NCBI GenBank assembly: GCA_947629015.1
Contig: CANRCB010000014.1
Span: 1-47,279 of the forward strand
DNA from: an uncultured Gemmiger sp.
GTDB lineage: Bacteria > Bacillota > Clostridia > Oscillospirales > Ruminococcaceae
DNA: 47,279 bases
Reading direction: 5' to 3'
Below are positions 7,287 to 17,287 of the stretch, piece after piece. The number at the start of each line of letters is the position of its first letter. Positions within the stretch are counted from its first letter, which is position 1. The position numbers and the translations under genes were made by a program. A model generated the notes under the pieces. That model worked only from the letters and a program-made list of their open reading frames with translations, did not search any database and was not told the origin of the DNA.

Positions 7287-8159
7287 GTGAAGCCCTTGCC
7301 CCCAACCACCCGAAAACCGCGCGGCCTGGACGCCACGCAGCTTAAAACCATCGCGCTCGTGCTGATGGTGCTGGATCACATCCACTATATGTTCAGCGGT
7401 TTTGCACCCATCCCCGGCTGGTTCACCGTGGCGGGGCGGCTGGTGGCGCCCGTCTACCTGTTTTTGCTGGCCGAGGGGTTCCACTACACCCACAGCCGGC
7501 CGCGATTTTTCCTGCGGGTATGGCTGGTCTCCTTCGGGATGGAGACGGTGCAGTTTTGTATGCGGGTGCTGGGGATGTGGCGCCGCGCGGACGGGTTTGC
7601 CCCCATCAACGGCATTTTTATGAACTTCCCCATCCTGTTCTGCCTGTGGCAGGGCATCGACTGGCTGCGTGCGCGCAGCCCGAAAAAGGCCCTTTGGGGC
7701 GCGGCGGCGCTGGCGGCGCCGTGGCTGGTGCCCTGGGCCTTTCAGGGGCTGGCGCGGCTGTTCCCCGCCGCGGCGCCGGCGCTGATCTGGGTGGGGTACG
7801 CCGTTGTGCCGGATTGGCATTTCATCACCGACGGCGGCATCGTCTACATCGCGGAAGGGGTCGTGCTCTACCTGCTGCGGCAGTGGCGCGCCCCGCAGCT
7901 CTGCGCCTGGGCGGCCACGGTGCTGGGGCTGGAATTTTTTTACTACGGCTCGCTTTGGCAGGGCTGGTATACGGATTTCACGTGGGGGCAGATGTTCACG
8001 AACATCAACTACTGCCAGTGGATGAGCGTGTTCAGCGTGGTTTTGCTGGCCCTGTACAACGGCCGGCGCGGCAAGGGCCACGGGCGGCTGTTCTACCTGT
8101 TTTACCCCGCGCACGTGTACATCCTGTACGCCGTGAGCTGCGCGCTCTGCCCGCGGTAA
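7287..8159 (+). CDS. TraX family membrane protein (putative acyltransferase)
   Basis: A polytopic inner-membrane protein of 290 aa with about seven or eight hydrophobic segments. The N-terminal GLDATQLKTIALVLMVLDHIHYMF and the segment GRLVAPVYLFLLAEGFHYTHSR are the characteristic TraX start; F-plasmid TraX acetylates pilin, and chromosomal homologues are common in Firmicutes with no known substrate. No conjugation genes are nearby, so a role in pilus modification is not implied. The first in-frame start is GTG 7287, very close to AAAAAGGA; TTG at 7296 would give better spacing. The position behind a GNAT gene is suggestive but unproven. Confidence 0.8.
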   Translation: MKPLPPTTRKPRGLDATQLKTIALVLMVLDHIHYMFSGFAPIPGWFTVAGRLVAPVYLFLLAEGFHYTHSRPRFFLRVWLVSFGMETVQFCMRVLGMWRRADGFAPINGIFMNFPILFCLWQGIDWLRARSPKKALWGAAALAAPWLVPWAFQGLARLFPAAAPALIWVGYAVVPDWHFITDGGIVYIAEGVVLYLLRQWRAPQLCAWAATVLGLEFFYYGSLWQGWYTDFTWGQMFTNINYCQWMSVFSVVLLALYNGRRGKGHGRLFYLFYPAHVYILYAVSCALCPR

Positions 8160-8170
8160 CGGCACCAAAA

Positions 8171-8196
8171 GGCCCGGCGCCAAACGGCGCCGGGCC
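8171..8196 (+). terminator. GC-rich hairpin after the TraX gene
   Basis: An 11-bp perfect stem (8171-8181 with 8186-8196, loop AAAC), 11 nt after the stop codon. There is no T-run next to it; instead R2 copy 1 begins immediately. The central 22 nt of this hairpin recur identically at 8421-8442 on the far side of R2. Confidence 0.5.
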
Positions 8197-8416
8197 CAGA
8201 CTGTCGAAAGGGATATTTTAAACCTATCGCCCTTGGCGGACATGTGCCGACAAGGGCGATACCTCTAGAGCAAAAAATACCGTGCAAGTCGCCTGTAAGG
8301 CATGCGCACGGTATTTTTTGCGACGGGGTGTGTCCAAGAGAGGGGTGCAGGCGGACTGGCGCAGCCAGCTAAGCCGAACCCCTCTTTTGCCGCGTGCCGC
8401 GTGTCGCGGCACGCGG
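8197..8416. repeat. R2 structured module, copy 1 (about 220 nt, four hairpins)
   Basis: Starts CAGACTGTCGAAAGGG. H1: 8225-8234 pairs with 8252-8261 (10 bp). H2: a 14-bp stem AAAAAATACCGTGC with GCACGGTATTTTTT around the loop AGTCGCCTGTAAGGCATG. H3: an AGAGGGGT/ACCCCTCT stem enclosing CTGGC-GCA-GCCAG. H4: a 12-bp stem CCGCGTGCCGCG with CGCGGCACGCGG. It has no long open frame of its own. H2 ends in six T residues on either strand, so it could also terminate transcription. The second copy is at 38862. Confidence 0.8.
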
Positions 8417-8446
8417 AAAGCCCGGCGCCAAACGGCGCCGGGCTTT
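8417..8446 (-). terminator. Terminator-like hairpin of the repeat-protein gene
   Basis: A 13-bp stem (8417-8429 with 8434-8446, loop AAAC) lies 22 nt downstream of the minus-strand stop at 8468. The T-run is only three bases, so termination strength is uncertain. Confidence 0.5.
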
Positions 8447-8467
8447 GCTGTTTGCTTTGTGGAGAAA

Positions 8468-9289
8468 TCAGCCAAAGATGTACGCGAGGTAGGCGTCGTT
8501 CGCGGCTTCCTGCGCGGCCTTCTTCGCGGCAACGGCCTCCATGTAGGCGTCGTTCTTGGCCAGCTGGTTGGCCTTGCGGGCGGCACCCTCGGCCACAACG
8601 GCGGCGTAGTCGGCGTTCGCCTTGGCGGTGCACTTGGCGCTGTAGGCATCAACGGCATCCAGATACGCCTCGTTCTGGGCGTCGATCTTCGCCTGGTTGG
8701 CCTTCACGGCAGCCATGTAGGCGTCGTTCTTGGCCAGCTGGTCAGCCTTCTTCGCGGAGACGGCAGCCATATACGCGTCATTCTCGGCGAGCTGCGCGGC
8801 TTTGCGGGAAGCGCCCTCGGCCACGATGGCGGCATAGTCGGCGTTGGCTTTGGCGATGCACTGCGCGGTGTACGCGCTGACGGCATCCAGATACGCCTTG
8901 TTCTGGGCGTCGATCTTCGCCTGGTTGGCCTTCACGGCCGCCATGTAGGCATCGTTCTGGGCCAGCTGCGCGGCCTTCTTCGCGGAGACGGAAGCCATGT
9001 ACGCGTCGTTCTGGGCCAGCTGGTCGGCCTTGCGGGCAGCGCCCTCGGCCACAACGGCGGCATAGTCGGCGTTCGCCTTGGCGGCGCATTTCGCGGTGTA
9101 GGCATCGACGGCGTCCAGATACGCCTGGTTCTGGGCGTCGATCTTGGCCTGGTTGGCCGCGATGGCGTCAAGATACGCCTTGTTCTTGGCTTCCTGCTGG
9201 GCTTTCAGGCCGGCGGCAGAAGCGGGGATCGCAACGCTGAAGCAGGTTGCGGCGACCAGGATCGTGGCAACGATTTTGCGCAGTTTCAT
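8468..9289 (-). CDS. Secreted alanine-rich protein with three 76-residue repeats
   Basis: A 273-aa protein with a clear signal peptide (MKLRKIVATILVAATCFSVA, likely cleavage after ASA near residue 25). The mature part consists of three nearly identical 76-residue repeats (45-120, 121-196, 197-272), each starting ANQAKIDAQN and each holding one cysteine in the same place (C68, C144, C220). Within repeats, an N-x-A-Y or N-D-A-Y motif recurs every 18-21 residues, and predicted structure is continuous alpha-helix or coiled coil. No sorting signal, lipobox or membrane anchor is visible, so it is probably released or wall-associated. AAGGAGGAA precedes the ATG. I know no named family for it; a role as surface fibre or adhesin is only a guess. 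Confidence 0.85.
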   Translation of the reverse strand: MKLRKIVATILVAATCFSVAIPASAAGLKAQQEAKNKAYLDAIAANQAKIDAQNQAYLDAVDAYTAKCAAKANADYAAVVAEGAARKADQLAQNDAYMASVSAKKAAQLAQNDAYMAAVKANQAKIDAQNKAYLDAVSAYTAQCIAKANADYAAIVAEGASRKAAQLAENDAYMAAVSAKKADQLAKNDAYMAAVKANQAKIDAQNEAYLDAVDAYSAKCTAKANADYAAVVAEGAARKANQLAKNDAYMEAVAAKKAAQEAANDAYLAYIFG

Positions 9290-9482
9290 AGCGGGGATTC
9301 CTCCTTAAAAAATAGAAATAAATTTTACAGAACTCAGTGTCCAAACGCCCGTTCCGCAAAGCCGCTGCGCATGCCCGCCGTCGTTGGCGCGGATGCCGCA
9401 CATGCATCGGGCAAAGCGGAAAAGTTTTTTGGGCATTGACCTCTGGATACCGTGCATTGTGAATGCTCCGGCAACTATATGT

Positions 9483-9513
9483 AGTATACACCCCCCCCCT
9501 GCGAGATTTGCAA
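9483..9513 (-). promoter_or_regulatory. Promoter of the repeat-protein gene with a G9 tract in the spacer
   Basis: On the minus strand TTGCAA (9513-9508) and TATACT (9488-9483) are separated by 19 nt that include nine consecutive G residues (9499-9491). The optimal spacing is 17. The transcript would have a roughly 190-nt leader containing several GC-rich inverted repeats before the strong ribosome binding site at about 9300. Confidence 0.55.
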
Positions 9514-9605
9514 CAGGTTTTTTGGATTTTTTTGGTATTTTTGCGGTATTTTTTTGAAAAATTTCCCTTCCCCGGCGCGCCGGCGGGCCCCTGCGCCGCC
9601 GGGGC

Positions 9606-9634
9606 TTGCGCACGGCGGCGCCTTCTGCTATAAT
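9606..9634 (+). promoter_or_regulatory. Sigma-A promoter of the queT operon
   Basis: TTGCGC (9606-9611), a 17-nt spacer and TATAAT (9629-9634), with TGC directly in front of the -10 (extended -10). Transcription would start near 9641, at the beginning of the riboswitch. Confidence 0.75.
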
Positions 9635-9640
9635 GGGCAG

Positions 9641-9755
9641 CGTTGAGCAACTTAGGATTTTAGGCTCCGCCGGGCGCACAGGCCGTGTGCCCGGTGCCAA
9701 ACCGGTGCCCGGGCTGGCGGTCCGGGCGCGCGGTCAAAATCTATCCGCCGGGGTG
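9641..9755 (+). ncRNA. preQ1 riboswitch, class III type
   Basis: A leader directly in front of queT. It holds GAGC-AACTTAGGATTTTAG-GCTC (a short first stem whose loop carries GGATTTT), a perfect 10-bp hairpin CCGGGCGCAC/GTGTGCCCGG, and a downstream GGTCAAAATC that can pair with GATTTT to form a pseudoknot next to the ribosome binding region CCGCCGGGGTG. This order and the AACTTAGGATTTTAGGCTCC core match what I recall of preQ1-III riboswitches, known from Faecalibacterium relatives upstream of queT. Control is probably at translation initiation, since no terminator is present. Confidence 0.75.
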
Positions 9756-9759
9756 TATC

Positions 9760-10266
9760 ATGAAGGCCGTTCAGAAATTGTCCCGCGGGGCCATGGCCGC
9801 GGCACTGTATGTTGTGCTGTGCATGGCCTTCCAGTTCATGAGCTTTGGGCCGGTGCAGGTGCGCGTGGCCGAAGCGCTGTGCCTGCTGCCCGTGTTCGGC
9901 GCCGAGTATATCGCGGCCGTGACGCTGGGCTGTTTTTTGTCGAACCTGTTGTTCTCGGTCTGGCAGGACGTGGTGTTCGGCACGCTGGCCACGCTGCTGG
10001 CCTGCCTTGTGACGTACCGCCTGCGCGGCGTGCGTGTGCGCGGGCTGGCGCTGCCCGCCGCCGTGCCGCCGGTGGCGGCGAACGCCCTCATCGTGGGGCC
10101 GGAGATCGCGGTGTTTTTCGGCACCGGGCCGGCCACACTGCCGGTGGTCCTGTTCGATATGGTCACCGTCGGCGCGGGCGAGGTCATCGCCTGCATGGGG
10201 CTGGGCGTGCTGCTGGTGGCGGCCATTGAGAAAAGCGCCGCGCTGCGCGCGCTGGTCACAACGTGA
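9760..10266 (+). CDS. queT: QueT transporter family protein (queuosine precursor uptake)
   Basis: The substrate-binding S component of an energy-coupling-factor transporter, thought to import preQ1 or preQ0, precursors of the tRNA base queuosine. It is 168 aa with about five hydrophobic segments. Family hallmarks are the N-terminal ALYVVLCMAFQFMSFGPVQVRVAEALCLLPVFG and the conserved FGAEYIAAVTLGCFLSNLL. No ECF ATPase or T-component gene is nearby, so it must share a genome-wide ECF module. ATG 9760 directly follows the riboswitch, with GGGGTG at the expected distance. A HAD phosphatase gene follows 14 nt later. Confidence 0.9.
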   Translation: MKAVQKLSRGAMAAALYVVLCMAFQFMSFGPVQVRVAEALCLLPVFGAEYIAAVTLGCFLSNLLFSVWQDVVFGTLATLLACLVTYRLRGVRVRGLALPAAVPPVAANALIVGPEIAVFFGTGPATLPVVLFDMVTVGAGEVIACMGLGVLLVAAIEKSAALRALVTT

Positions 10267-10280
10267 AAGGGAGGGCCAGG

Positions 10281-10925
10281 ATGGAGCCGGAGCTTGTTTT
10301 GTGGGACTGGAACGGTACCCTGCTCGACGATGTGGACCTGTGCGTGGCCGCGCTCAACCGGCTGCTGGCGGCCCACGGGTACCCCCAGCGGTATGACCAC
10401 GCAGGCTATAAGGCCATCTTCGGCTTCCCCATCGAGGACTATTACCGCCGCGCGGGGTTCGATTTGGCAAAGCATCCCTTCCCGCTGCTGGCCGAGCGGT
10501 ATATGGCCGACTACATCCCCGCCAGCGCCGCCTGCCCGCTGGCCGCCGGCGCCGAAAACGCGCTGGCGGCGCTGCAAAAAGCCGGCGTGCGGCAGGTGGT
10601 GCTGTCCGCCTCGCCGCTGTCCACTTTGCAGATGCAGGCGGCGCAGCGCGGCGTCGCCGGGTATTTTGACCGGCTGCTGGGCCTTGACGACATCTACGCC
10701 AAAAGCAAGGTGGCGCTCGGCCTTGCCTATTTAAAGGAAAACGGCTTTGACCCCGCGCGCGCCGTGATGGTGGGCGATACCGTGCACGACCTTGAGGTTG
10801 CCCGCGCGATGGGCGTGGGGTGCGTGCTCGTCGCCTGCGGGCACCAGCCGGAGGGCGTGCTGCGCGCCGCCGGCGTGCCGGTGGCGGCAGACATCCCCGC
10901 CGCCGCGCGGCTGCTGCTGGCATAG
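10281..10925 (+). CDS. HAD family hydrolase (phosphoglycolate phosphatase-like)
   Basis: A haloacid-dehalogenase-type phosphatase. Motif I is DWNGTLLDD (nucleophile D9; note N11 where many relatives have D), motif II is the serine in VLSASP, motif III is the lysine in YAKSKVAL and motif IV is GDTVHDLEVA. An alpha-helical cap lies between motifs I and II, as in phosphoglycolate phosphatases. Length is 214 aa. ATG 10281 is preceded by AAAGGGAGG at 10265-10273; the GTG at 10263 lacks any such site. It is cotranscribed with queT, but HAD enzymes are promiscuous and no queuosine-related role is implied. In Asn-type motif I proteins the general acid is altered, so activity may be lower. Confidence 0.85.
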   Translation: MEPELVLWDWNGTLLDDVDLCVAALNRLLAAHGYPQRYDHAGYKAIFGFPIEDYYRRAGFDLAKHPFPLLAERYMADYIPASAACPLAAGAENALAALQKAGVRQVVLSASPLSTLQMQAAQRGVAGYFDRLLGLDDIYAKSKVALGLAYLKENGFDPARAVMVGDTVHDLEVARAMGVGCVLVACGHQPEGVLRAAGVPVAADIPAAARLLLA

Positions 10926-10944
10926 CTTCCCCTGCCCGGAAAAC

Positions 10945-10978
10945 GGCCCTGGCGTTTTGTGCCGGGGCCTCTTTTTTT
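10945..10978 (+). terminator. Rho-independent terminator of the queT operon
   Basis: A 9-bp stem GGCCCTGGC with GCCGGGGCC (10945-10953 with 10961-10969, one G-T pair) is followed by seven T residues at 10972-10978, 20 nt after the HAD stop codon. Confidence 0.85.
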
Positions 10979-11019
10979 GAACATTTTTTAAAAACCGCCC
11001 CGCGGTGCCCCGCGCGGGT

Positions 11020-11049
11020 TTGACACGCCGCCCCGCGCGGGTGTATGAT
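11020..11049 (+). promoter_or_regulatory. Sigma-A promoter of secA
   Basis: A perfect TTGACA (11020-11025), an 18-nt spacer and TATGAT (11044-11049), 75 nt upstream of the secA ATG. Confidence 0.8.
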
Positions 11050-11124
11050 AGTTTTTGTGTGGACCGGCCCGGCTGCCACCCGCGCGGCCGCCGCTGCAAG
11101 ATACCAAAACGGGAGTTTTCTGCC

Positions 11125-13998
<2,874 letters not shown>

Positions 13999-14025
13999 CG
14001 AAAGTGTTCCGAAATGGGCAGCGCT

Positions 14026-14170
14026 TTTTGCCCGCGGCGCCATGCGCCGCGCAAAGCAAATTTTTATTGACCAATAAAAATTTGCTTTGGCAAAAACGTC
14101 CCGGAGCGTAGCGAAGCGGAGCGAGGGCGTTCCGAAATGGGCGGCGCGCGCACGCGCGCCATAAGGGGAT
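14026..14170. repeat. R1 repeat, copy B (145 nt)
   Basis: Same length and sequence order as copy A at 5096, including the long AT-rich stem, here with the tip TTG-ACC-AA instead of TCG-GGC-GA. The segment GTTCCGAAATGGGC, which lies inside the element near its right end, also occurs just left of it (14006-14019), as if units had been tandemly added. Confidence 0.8.
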
Positions 14171-14620
14171 GCGTTGGCTGCCGCGTTCTGCCGGAATTTT
14201 GCTTTTTACCGTTCCTTTTCGTGACCGAAAAGGTCCCGCTGGTTTCGCATGCAGCGGACCCACGACCAAAGGGGGTTCCCCCCTTTGGAATCCCCCGAAG
14301 CAAGATACCCGTCCGGGTGCTTGGGCGGGCGCCATCCCCCGTCCGCCGGACGGACGCCACCTTGCGGCGCCGTCCACGCTCACGCCGCGCTGCGCGCCGC
14401 TATGGGCAGGGCGTGGATTTTGCGGGGCGTCGAGGACGCCGCCCCCTACAAGGACATCGGAAAACGTACCATCCACCCCGTAGGGGCCGGATACATCCGG
14501 CCCGCAAATGCTGAGAAACGTATCATCCATTTGTAGGGCGGGCGTTCACGCCCGCCGCGGCGGGCCCAAGGGCCCGCCCTACAACCGGGATATACGTCTC
14601 CGGCACCCCGGAAACGTCAT
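14171..14620. repeat. Stacked palindromes between secA and azlC (R4, R6 and others)
   Basis: No gene is supported here. The stretch holds a CCAAAGGGGG/CCCCCTTTGG hairpin (about 14266-14287), a GCGGGGCGTC...GACGCCGCCCCCTAC unit (about 14422-14449), R6 copy 2 (14462-14542) whose hairpin reads GGGCCGGAT-ACA-TCCGGCCC, and an R4 unit running from GTAGGGCGGG (14533) to CCCGCCCTAC (14582). Its ending CCGGGATATACGTCTCCG also ends the R4 unit at about 5289-5313. Confidence 0.65.
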
Positions 14621-14638
14621 TTCCCCCTTTTTTCTTTT

Positions 14639-14705
14639 TTCTCTCTTCTTTCTTCTCTCCACTTTCCACTTTCCACTCTCCACTTTCCAAACTCCACTTT
14701 TTTAC
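14639..14705. repeat. Heptad array before azlC
   Basis: 7-nt units YTCTTCT pass into YTCCACT (TTCCACT, TTCCACT, CTCCACT, TTCCAAA, CTCCACT). No TTTAAAC core is visible. The array ends about 30 nt before the azlC ATG and is close to the reverse complement of the array at 19317-19400, upstream of another membrane-permease gene. Confidence 0.7.
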
Positions 14706-14735
14706 ATCCATCCCATTGGGGGCTTTTTCAAAACC

Positions 14736-15449
14736 ATGCGGGAGTTGAAATTTGCCGCGCGGCAGACCCTGCCGGTGTTTTGCGGCTACATCTTTTTGGG
14801 CATCGCCTTCGGCCTGCTGCTGCAGCAGGCCGGGTATGGCTGGGGCTGGGCGCTGCTTTCCAGCACGCTCATCTACGCCGGGTCGATGCAGTTCGTGCTC
14901 GTGCAGCTGCTGGGCGGCGGCTTCGCCAGCCTTGCCTCGGTGGCGCTGACGACGCTCTCGGTCAACAGCCGGCATCTGTTTTACGGGCTTTCCTTCCTGG
15001 AAGAATTTGCCAAAATGGGCAAGGCAAAGCCCTATATGGTGTTCGCCCTGACCGATGAGACCTATTCCCTGCTGTGCGGGGTGCGCGTGCCGCCGGAGCT
15101 GGACAAAAAGCGCGCGTTTTTCCTCATCGCCCTGCTGGATCAAAGCTATTGGGTGCTGGGCGGGCTTATCGGCAACATTTTGGGCAGCGTGCTGCCCTTT
15201 GATATGACCGGCGTCGATTTTGCGATGACGGCGCTGTTCGTGGTCATCTTCCTTGAGCAGTGGCTGGCCGCCAAAAGCCATGCCCCCGCCCTGCTGGGGC
15301 TGGGGTTCGGGCTCATCTGCCTGCTTGTGTTCGGGCCGGACGCCTTTTTGCTGCCGGCGCTCGTGTGCACCGTGCTGGCGCTGGGGCTGGCGCGCGGGCG
15401 GCTGGCGCCAGCCGTGGATGCCCCGGGGGAGGAGGCGGGCACCGAATGA
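14736..15449 (+). CDS. azlC: AzlC family branched-chain amino acid exporter, large subunit
   Basis: The membrane subunit of the AzlCD exporter for branched-chain amino acids and analogues such as azaleucine. It is 237 aa with about seven hydrophobic segments. Family motifs are LPVFCGYIFLGIAFGLLLQQAG near the N-terminus and the conserved YAGSMQFVLVQLL and SVNSRHLFYGLSF, where the Asn-Ser-Arg-His stretch is a hallmark. The ATG at 14736 has only a weak ribosome binding site (TGGGGGC), and the leader consists of repeats with no visible T-box or Lrp-type site. It overlaps azlD by 4 nt (ATGA), so the two are translationally coupled. Confidence 0.92.
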   Translation: MRELKFAARQTLPVFCGYIFLGIAFGLLLQQAGYGWGWALLSSTLIYAGSMQFVLVQLLGGGFASLASVALTTLSVNSRHLFYGLSFLEEFAKMGKAKPYMVFALTDETYSLLCGVRVPPELDKKRAFFLIALLDQSYWVLGGLIGNILGSVLPFDMTGVDFAMTALFVVIFLEQWLAAKSHAPALLGLGFGLICLLVFGPDAFLLPALVCTVLALGLARGRLAPAVDAPGEEAGTE

Positions 15450-15796
15450 ACGTTTTTTTTGCCGCCCTGCCGCCGTATGCGGCGGACATCGCCATCGTGC
15501 TGGTGGTGGCGCTTTGCACCCTGCTGACCCGCGCGCTGCCGTTTTTGCTGTTTGGCCGCGGCGGCAAGCGGCCGGCGCCGTTCATTTTGTATCTGGGCAG
15601 GGTGCTGCCCGCGGCGGTGATGGCCATTTTGGTCGTATACTGCCTGCGCACGACAGATTTTGCCGCCGCGGGCGGCTTTGTGCCGCAGGCCGTGGCGGTG
15701 GCGGCCGTGGCGGCGCTGCACCTGTGGAAACGCAATGACCTGTTGAGCATCGCCGGCGGCACGGCTGTGTATATGCTGCTGCTGCGCGTGCTGTAA
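15446..15796 (+). CDS. azlD: AzlD family branched-chain amino acid exporter, small subunit
   Basis: The small partner of AzlC. It is 116 aa with four hydrophobic segments; the motif TLLTRALPFLLFGR near residues 25-38 is typical of AzlD. GGAGG lies inside the end of azlC, 10 nt before the ATG, and the start codon overlaps the azlC stop (ATGA). The pair is complete, so export of branched-chain amino acids is likely, although actual substrates in this lineage are unknown. Confidence 0.92.
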   Translation: MNVFFAALPPYAADIAIVLVVALCTLLTRALPFLLFGRGGKRPAPFILYLGRVLPAAVMAILVVYCLRTTDFAAAGGFVPQAVAVAAVAALHLWKRNDLLSIAGGTAVYMLLLRVL

Positions 15797-15807
15797 AGGA
15801 GCTGCGG

Positions 15808-16200
15808 ATGGAAAAAGGAAACGGGCCCTGCGCGCTGGTTTGGCGCTTTGGCCCCGAGAGCCCCGGATATGGCGGGCTGCGGGCCGCGGCCGCCGCGCAC
15901 GGCGTGGCGCTGCGCTTTGTAACGGACGGCGACCTTGCCGCCCGCGTGGGCGACTTGTGTGACGGCCGGCCCGGGCCGGGCTTTGCGCCGCTGCTTTTGC
16001 TGCCGACGACGCCGGCGCTCATCGTGCGGGGGCTTGCCCCGCAGGACGGCACTCTGGGCGCCTTTTTGGACGACGTGCGCCGCGGCGGGGCGGTGTTCCC
16101 CCTGCGCGCGATGGTCACACCGACGAGCGCGGGCTGGACGCTTTTGCAGCTTTTGCAGGAGCTGGCCGCCGAGCATGAGGCGATGCGCCATGGCCGCTAG
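15808..16200 (+). CDS. DUF3783-like protein
   Basis: A 130-aa soluble protein. The C-terminal part (LRAMVTPTSAGWTLLQLLQELAAEHE) resembles DUF3783 proteins of Clostridia, which have no known function; this assignment is from memory and is tentative. The N-terminal half alternates strands and helices (ALVWRFGPESP...ALRFVTDGDL), like a small Rossmann-type fold. It begins 11 nt after azlD with AAAGGAG upstream and overlaps the apbE start by about 11 nt, so azlC, azlD, this gene and apbE form one operon. Confidence 0.65.
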   Translation: MEKGNGPCALVWRFGPESPGYGGLRAAAAAHGVALRFVTDGDLAARVGDLCDGRPGPGFAPLLLLPTTPALIVRGLAPQDGTLGAFLDDVRRGGAVFPLRAMVTPTSAGWTLLQLLQELAAEHEAMRHGR

Positions 16201-17248
16201 GCGCAGGGTGCTGCCGGCCGTTTTGGCGCTGGCGGCCGTGGGCGCTGTGCTGGCCTGGGCACTTTTGCGCCGCGACCCGCCGCAGCGCTACACGGCCACC
16301 TGGTTCGACGTGTTCGACACCGTGACGACGGTGCAGGGCTACGCTGCCAGCGAGGCGGAATGGGAAAAGCAGGCCGAGGCCCTGCACGCCGATCTTGTGC
16401 GCCTGCACCGCCTGTTGGACATCTACCACCACTACGACGGCATCACCAACCTGTATGACGTGAACGCCGGCGCGGCCTCGGCGCCGGTGGAGGCCGACGA
16501 ACTGCTGTATGATTTTCTGGGCTTTGCTTTGCAGCAGGCCCGGGACACCGGCGGCGCGTGCAACGTGGCCGCCGGCGCGGTGCTGGGCCTTTGGCATGAC
16601 GCGCGGGAGGGCGGCGTTTTGCCGGACGCGGCGGCACTGGAGGCGGCCGCCGCCCACTGTGACCCGAACGACGTGGTTTTGCAGGCCGGCACCGTCCGTT
16701 TTGCCGACCCGGCGCTCAAGCTGGACGTGGGCGCCGTGGCCAAGGGCTATGCCGTGGACTGTGCGGCCCGGTGGGCCGAGGGGCGCGGGCTGCAAAGCGC
16801 CCTGCTCAACGTTGGCGGCAGCGTGCGGGCCATCGGCCAAAAGCCGGACGGCAGCGCCTGGACGGCGGGCGTCGAAAACCCGTGGCCGGACGAAAACGGG
16901 GGCTACCATCTGGCCGACATCGTGGCCGCGGCGGCGCTTGCGGAAAAGACGACGCTGGTCATCAGCGGGGATTATCAGCGCTATACCGAGATAAACGGCG
17001 TGCGCTACCACCACCTCATCGACCTTTCCACCCTCCAGCCCGCGCGGTATTACAGCAGCGTGGCCGTGCTGGGGGTGAGCAGCGCCGTGGCGGACGCGTA
17101 TTCGACGGCGCTGTTCTGCCTGCCGCCGGACGAGAGCCGCGCGCTGGCCGAGGCCAACCCCGCCCTGGAGGCGCTGTGGATGCTGCCGGACGGCACCACC
17201 ATGCAGACCGACGGCTGGGCGCGGTACGCGCAGGCGGCTGAAAACTGA
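16190..17248 (+). CDS. apbE: FAD:protein FMN transferase (ApbE family)
   Basis: Covalently attaches FMN to threonine residues of flavoproteins such as the Rnf or Nqr subunits, outside the membrane. It is about 352 aa with an N-terminal membrane anchor (VLPAVLALAAVGAVLAWALL) and no lipobox cysteine. Recognisable segments are DVFDTVTTVQGYA, the flavin-binding LDVGAVAKGYAVD, SALLNVGGSVRAIG, and SGDYQRYTEINGVRYHHLID with the metal-binding serine and histidines. The ATG at 16190 (GAGGCG upstream) overlaps the previous gene by 11 nt; ATG 16175 in the same frame is also possible. No Rnf or fumarate-reductase-type gene is nearby, so the flavoprotein partner is elsewhere. Confidence 0.88.
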   Translation: MAARRRVLPAVLALAAVGAVLAWALLRRDPPQRYTATWFDVFDTVTTVQGYAASEAEWEKQAEALHADLVRLHRLLDIYHHYDGITNLYDVNAGAASAPVEADELLYDFLGFALQQARDTGGACNVAAGAVLGLWHDAREGGVLPDAAALEAAAAHCDPNDVVLQAGTVRFADPALKLDVGAVAKGYAVDCAARWAEGRGLQSALLNVGGSVRAIGQKPDGSAWTAGVENPWPDENGGYHLADIVAAAALAEKTTLVISGDYQRYTEINGVRYHHLIDLSTLQPARYYSSVAVLGVSSAVADAYSTALFCLPPDESRALAEANPALEALWMLPDGTTMQTDGWARYAQAAEN

Positions 17249-17287
17249 GAGGCGTTTTTTGCGGCGGGGTCAGGGGGCCCCGCCCTG

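Noticed and set aside
7287-8159. Conjugative or plasmid origin suggested by the TraX-like gene
   Set aside because: No relaxase, type IV secretion or replication gene is nearby, and TraX homologues are common on Firmicute chromosomes.
9290-9482. Leader of the secreted repeat protein considered as a known riboswitch (c-di-GMP-like)
   Set aside because: There are GC-rich inverted repeats but I could not match conserved riboswitch cores; it is left as an unassigned leader.
10263-10280. GTG at 10263 as the start of the HAD phosphatase
   Set aside because: No ribosome binding site lies before it, while AAAGGGAGG is well placed for the ATG at 10281.
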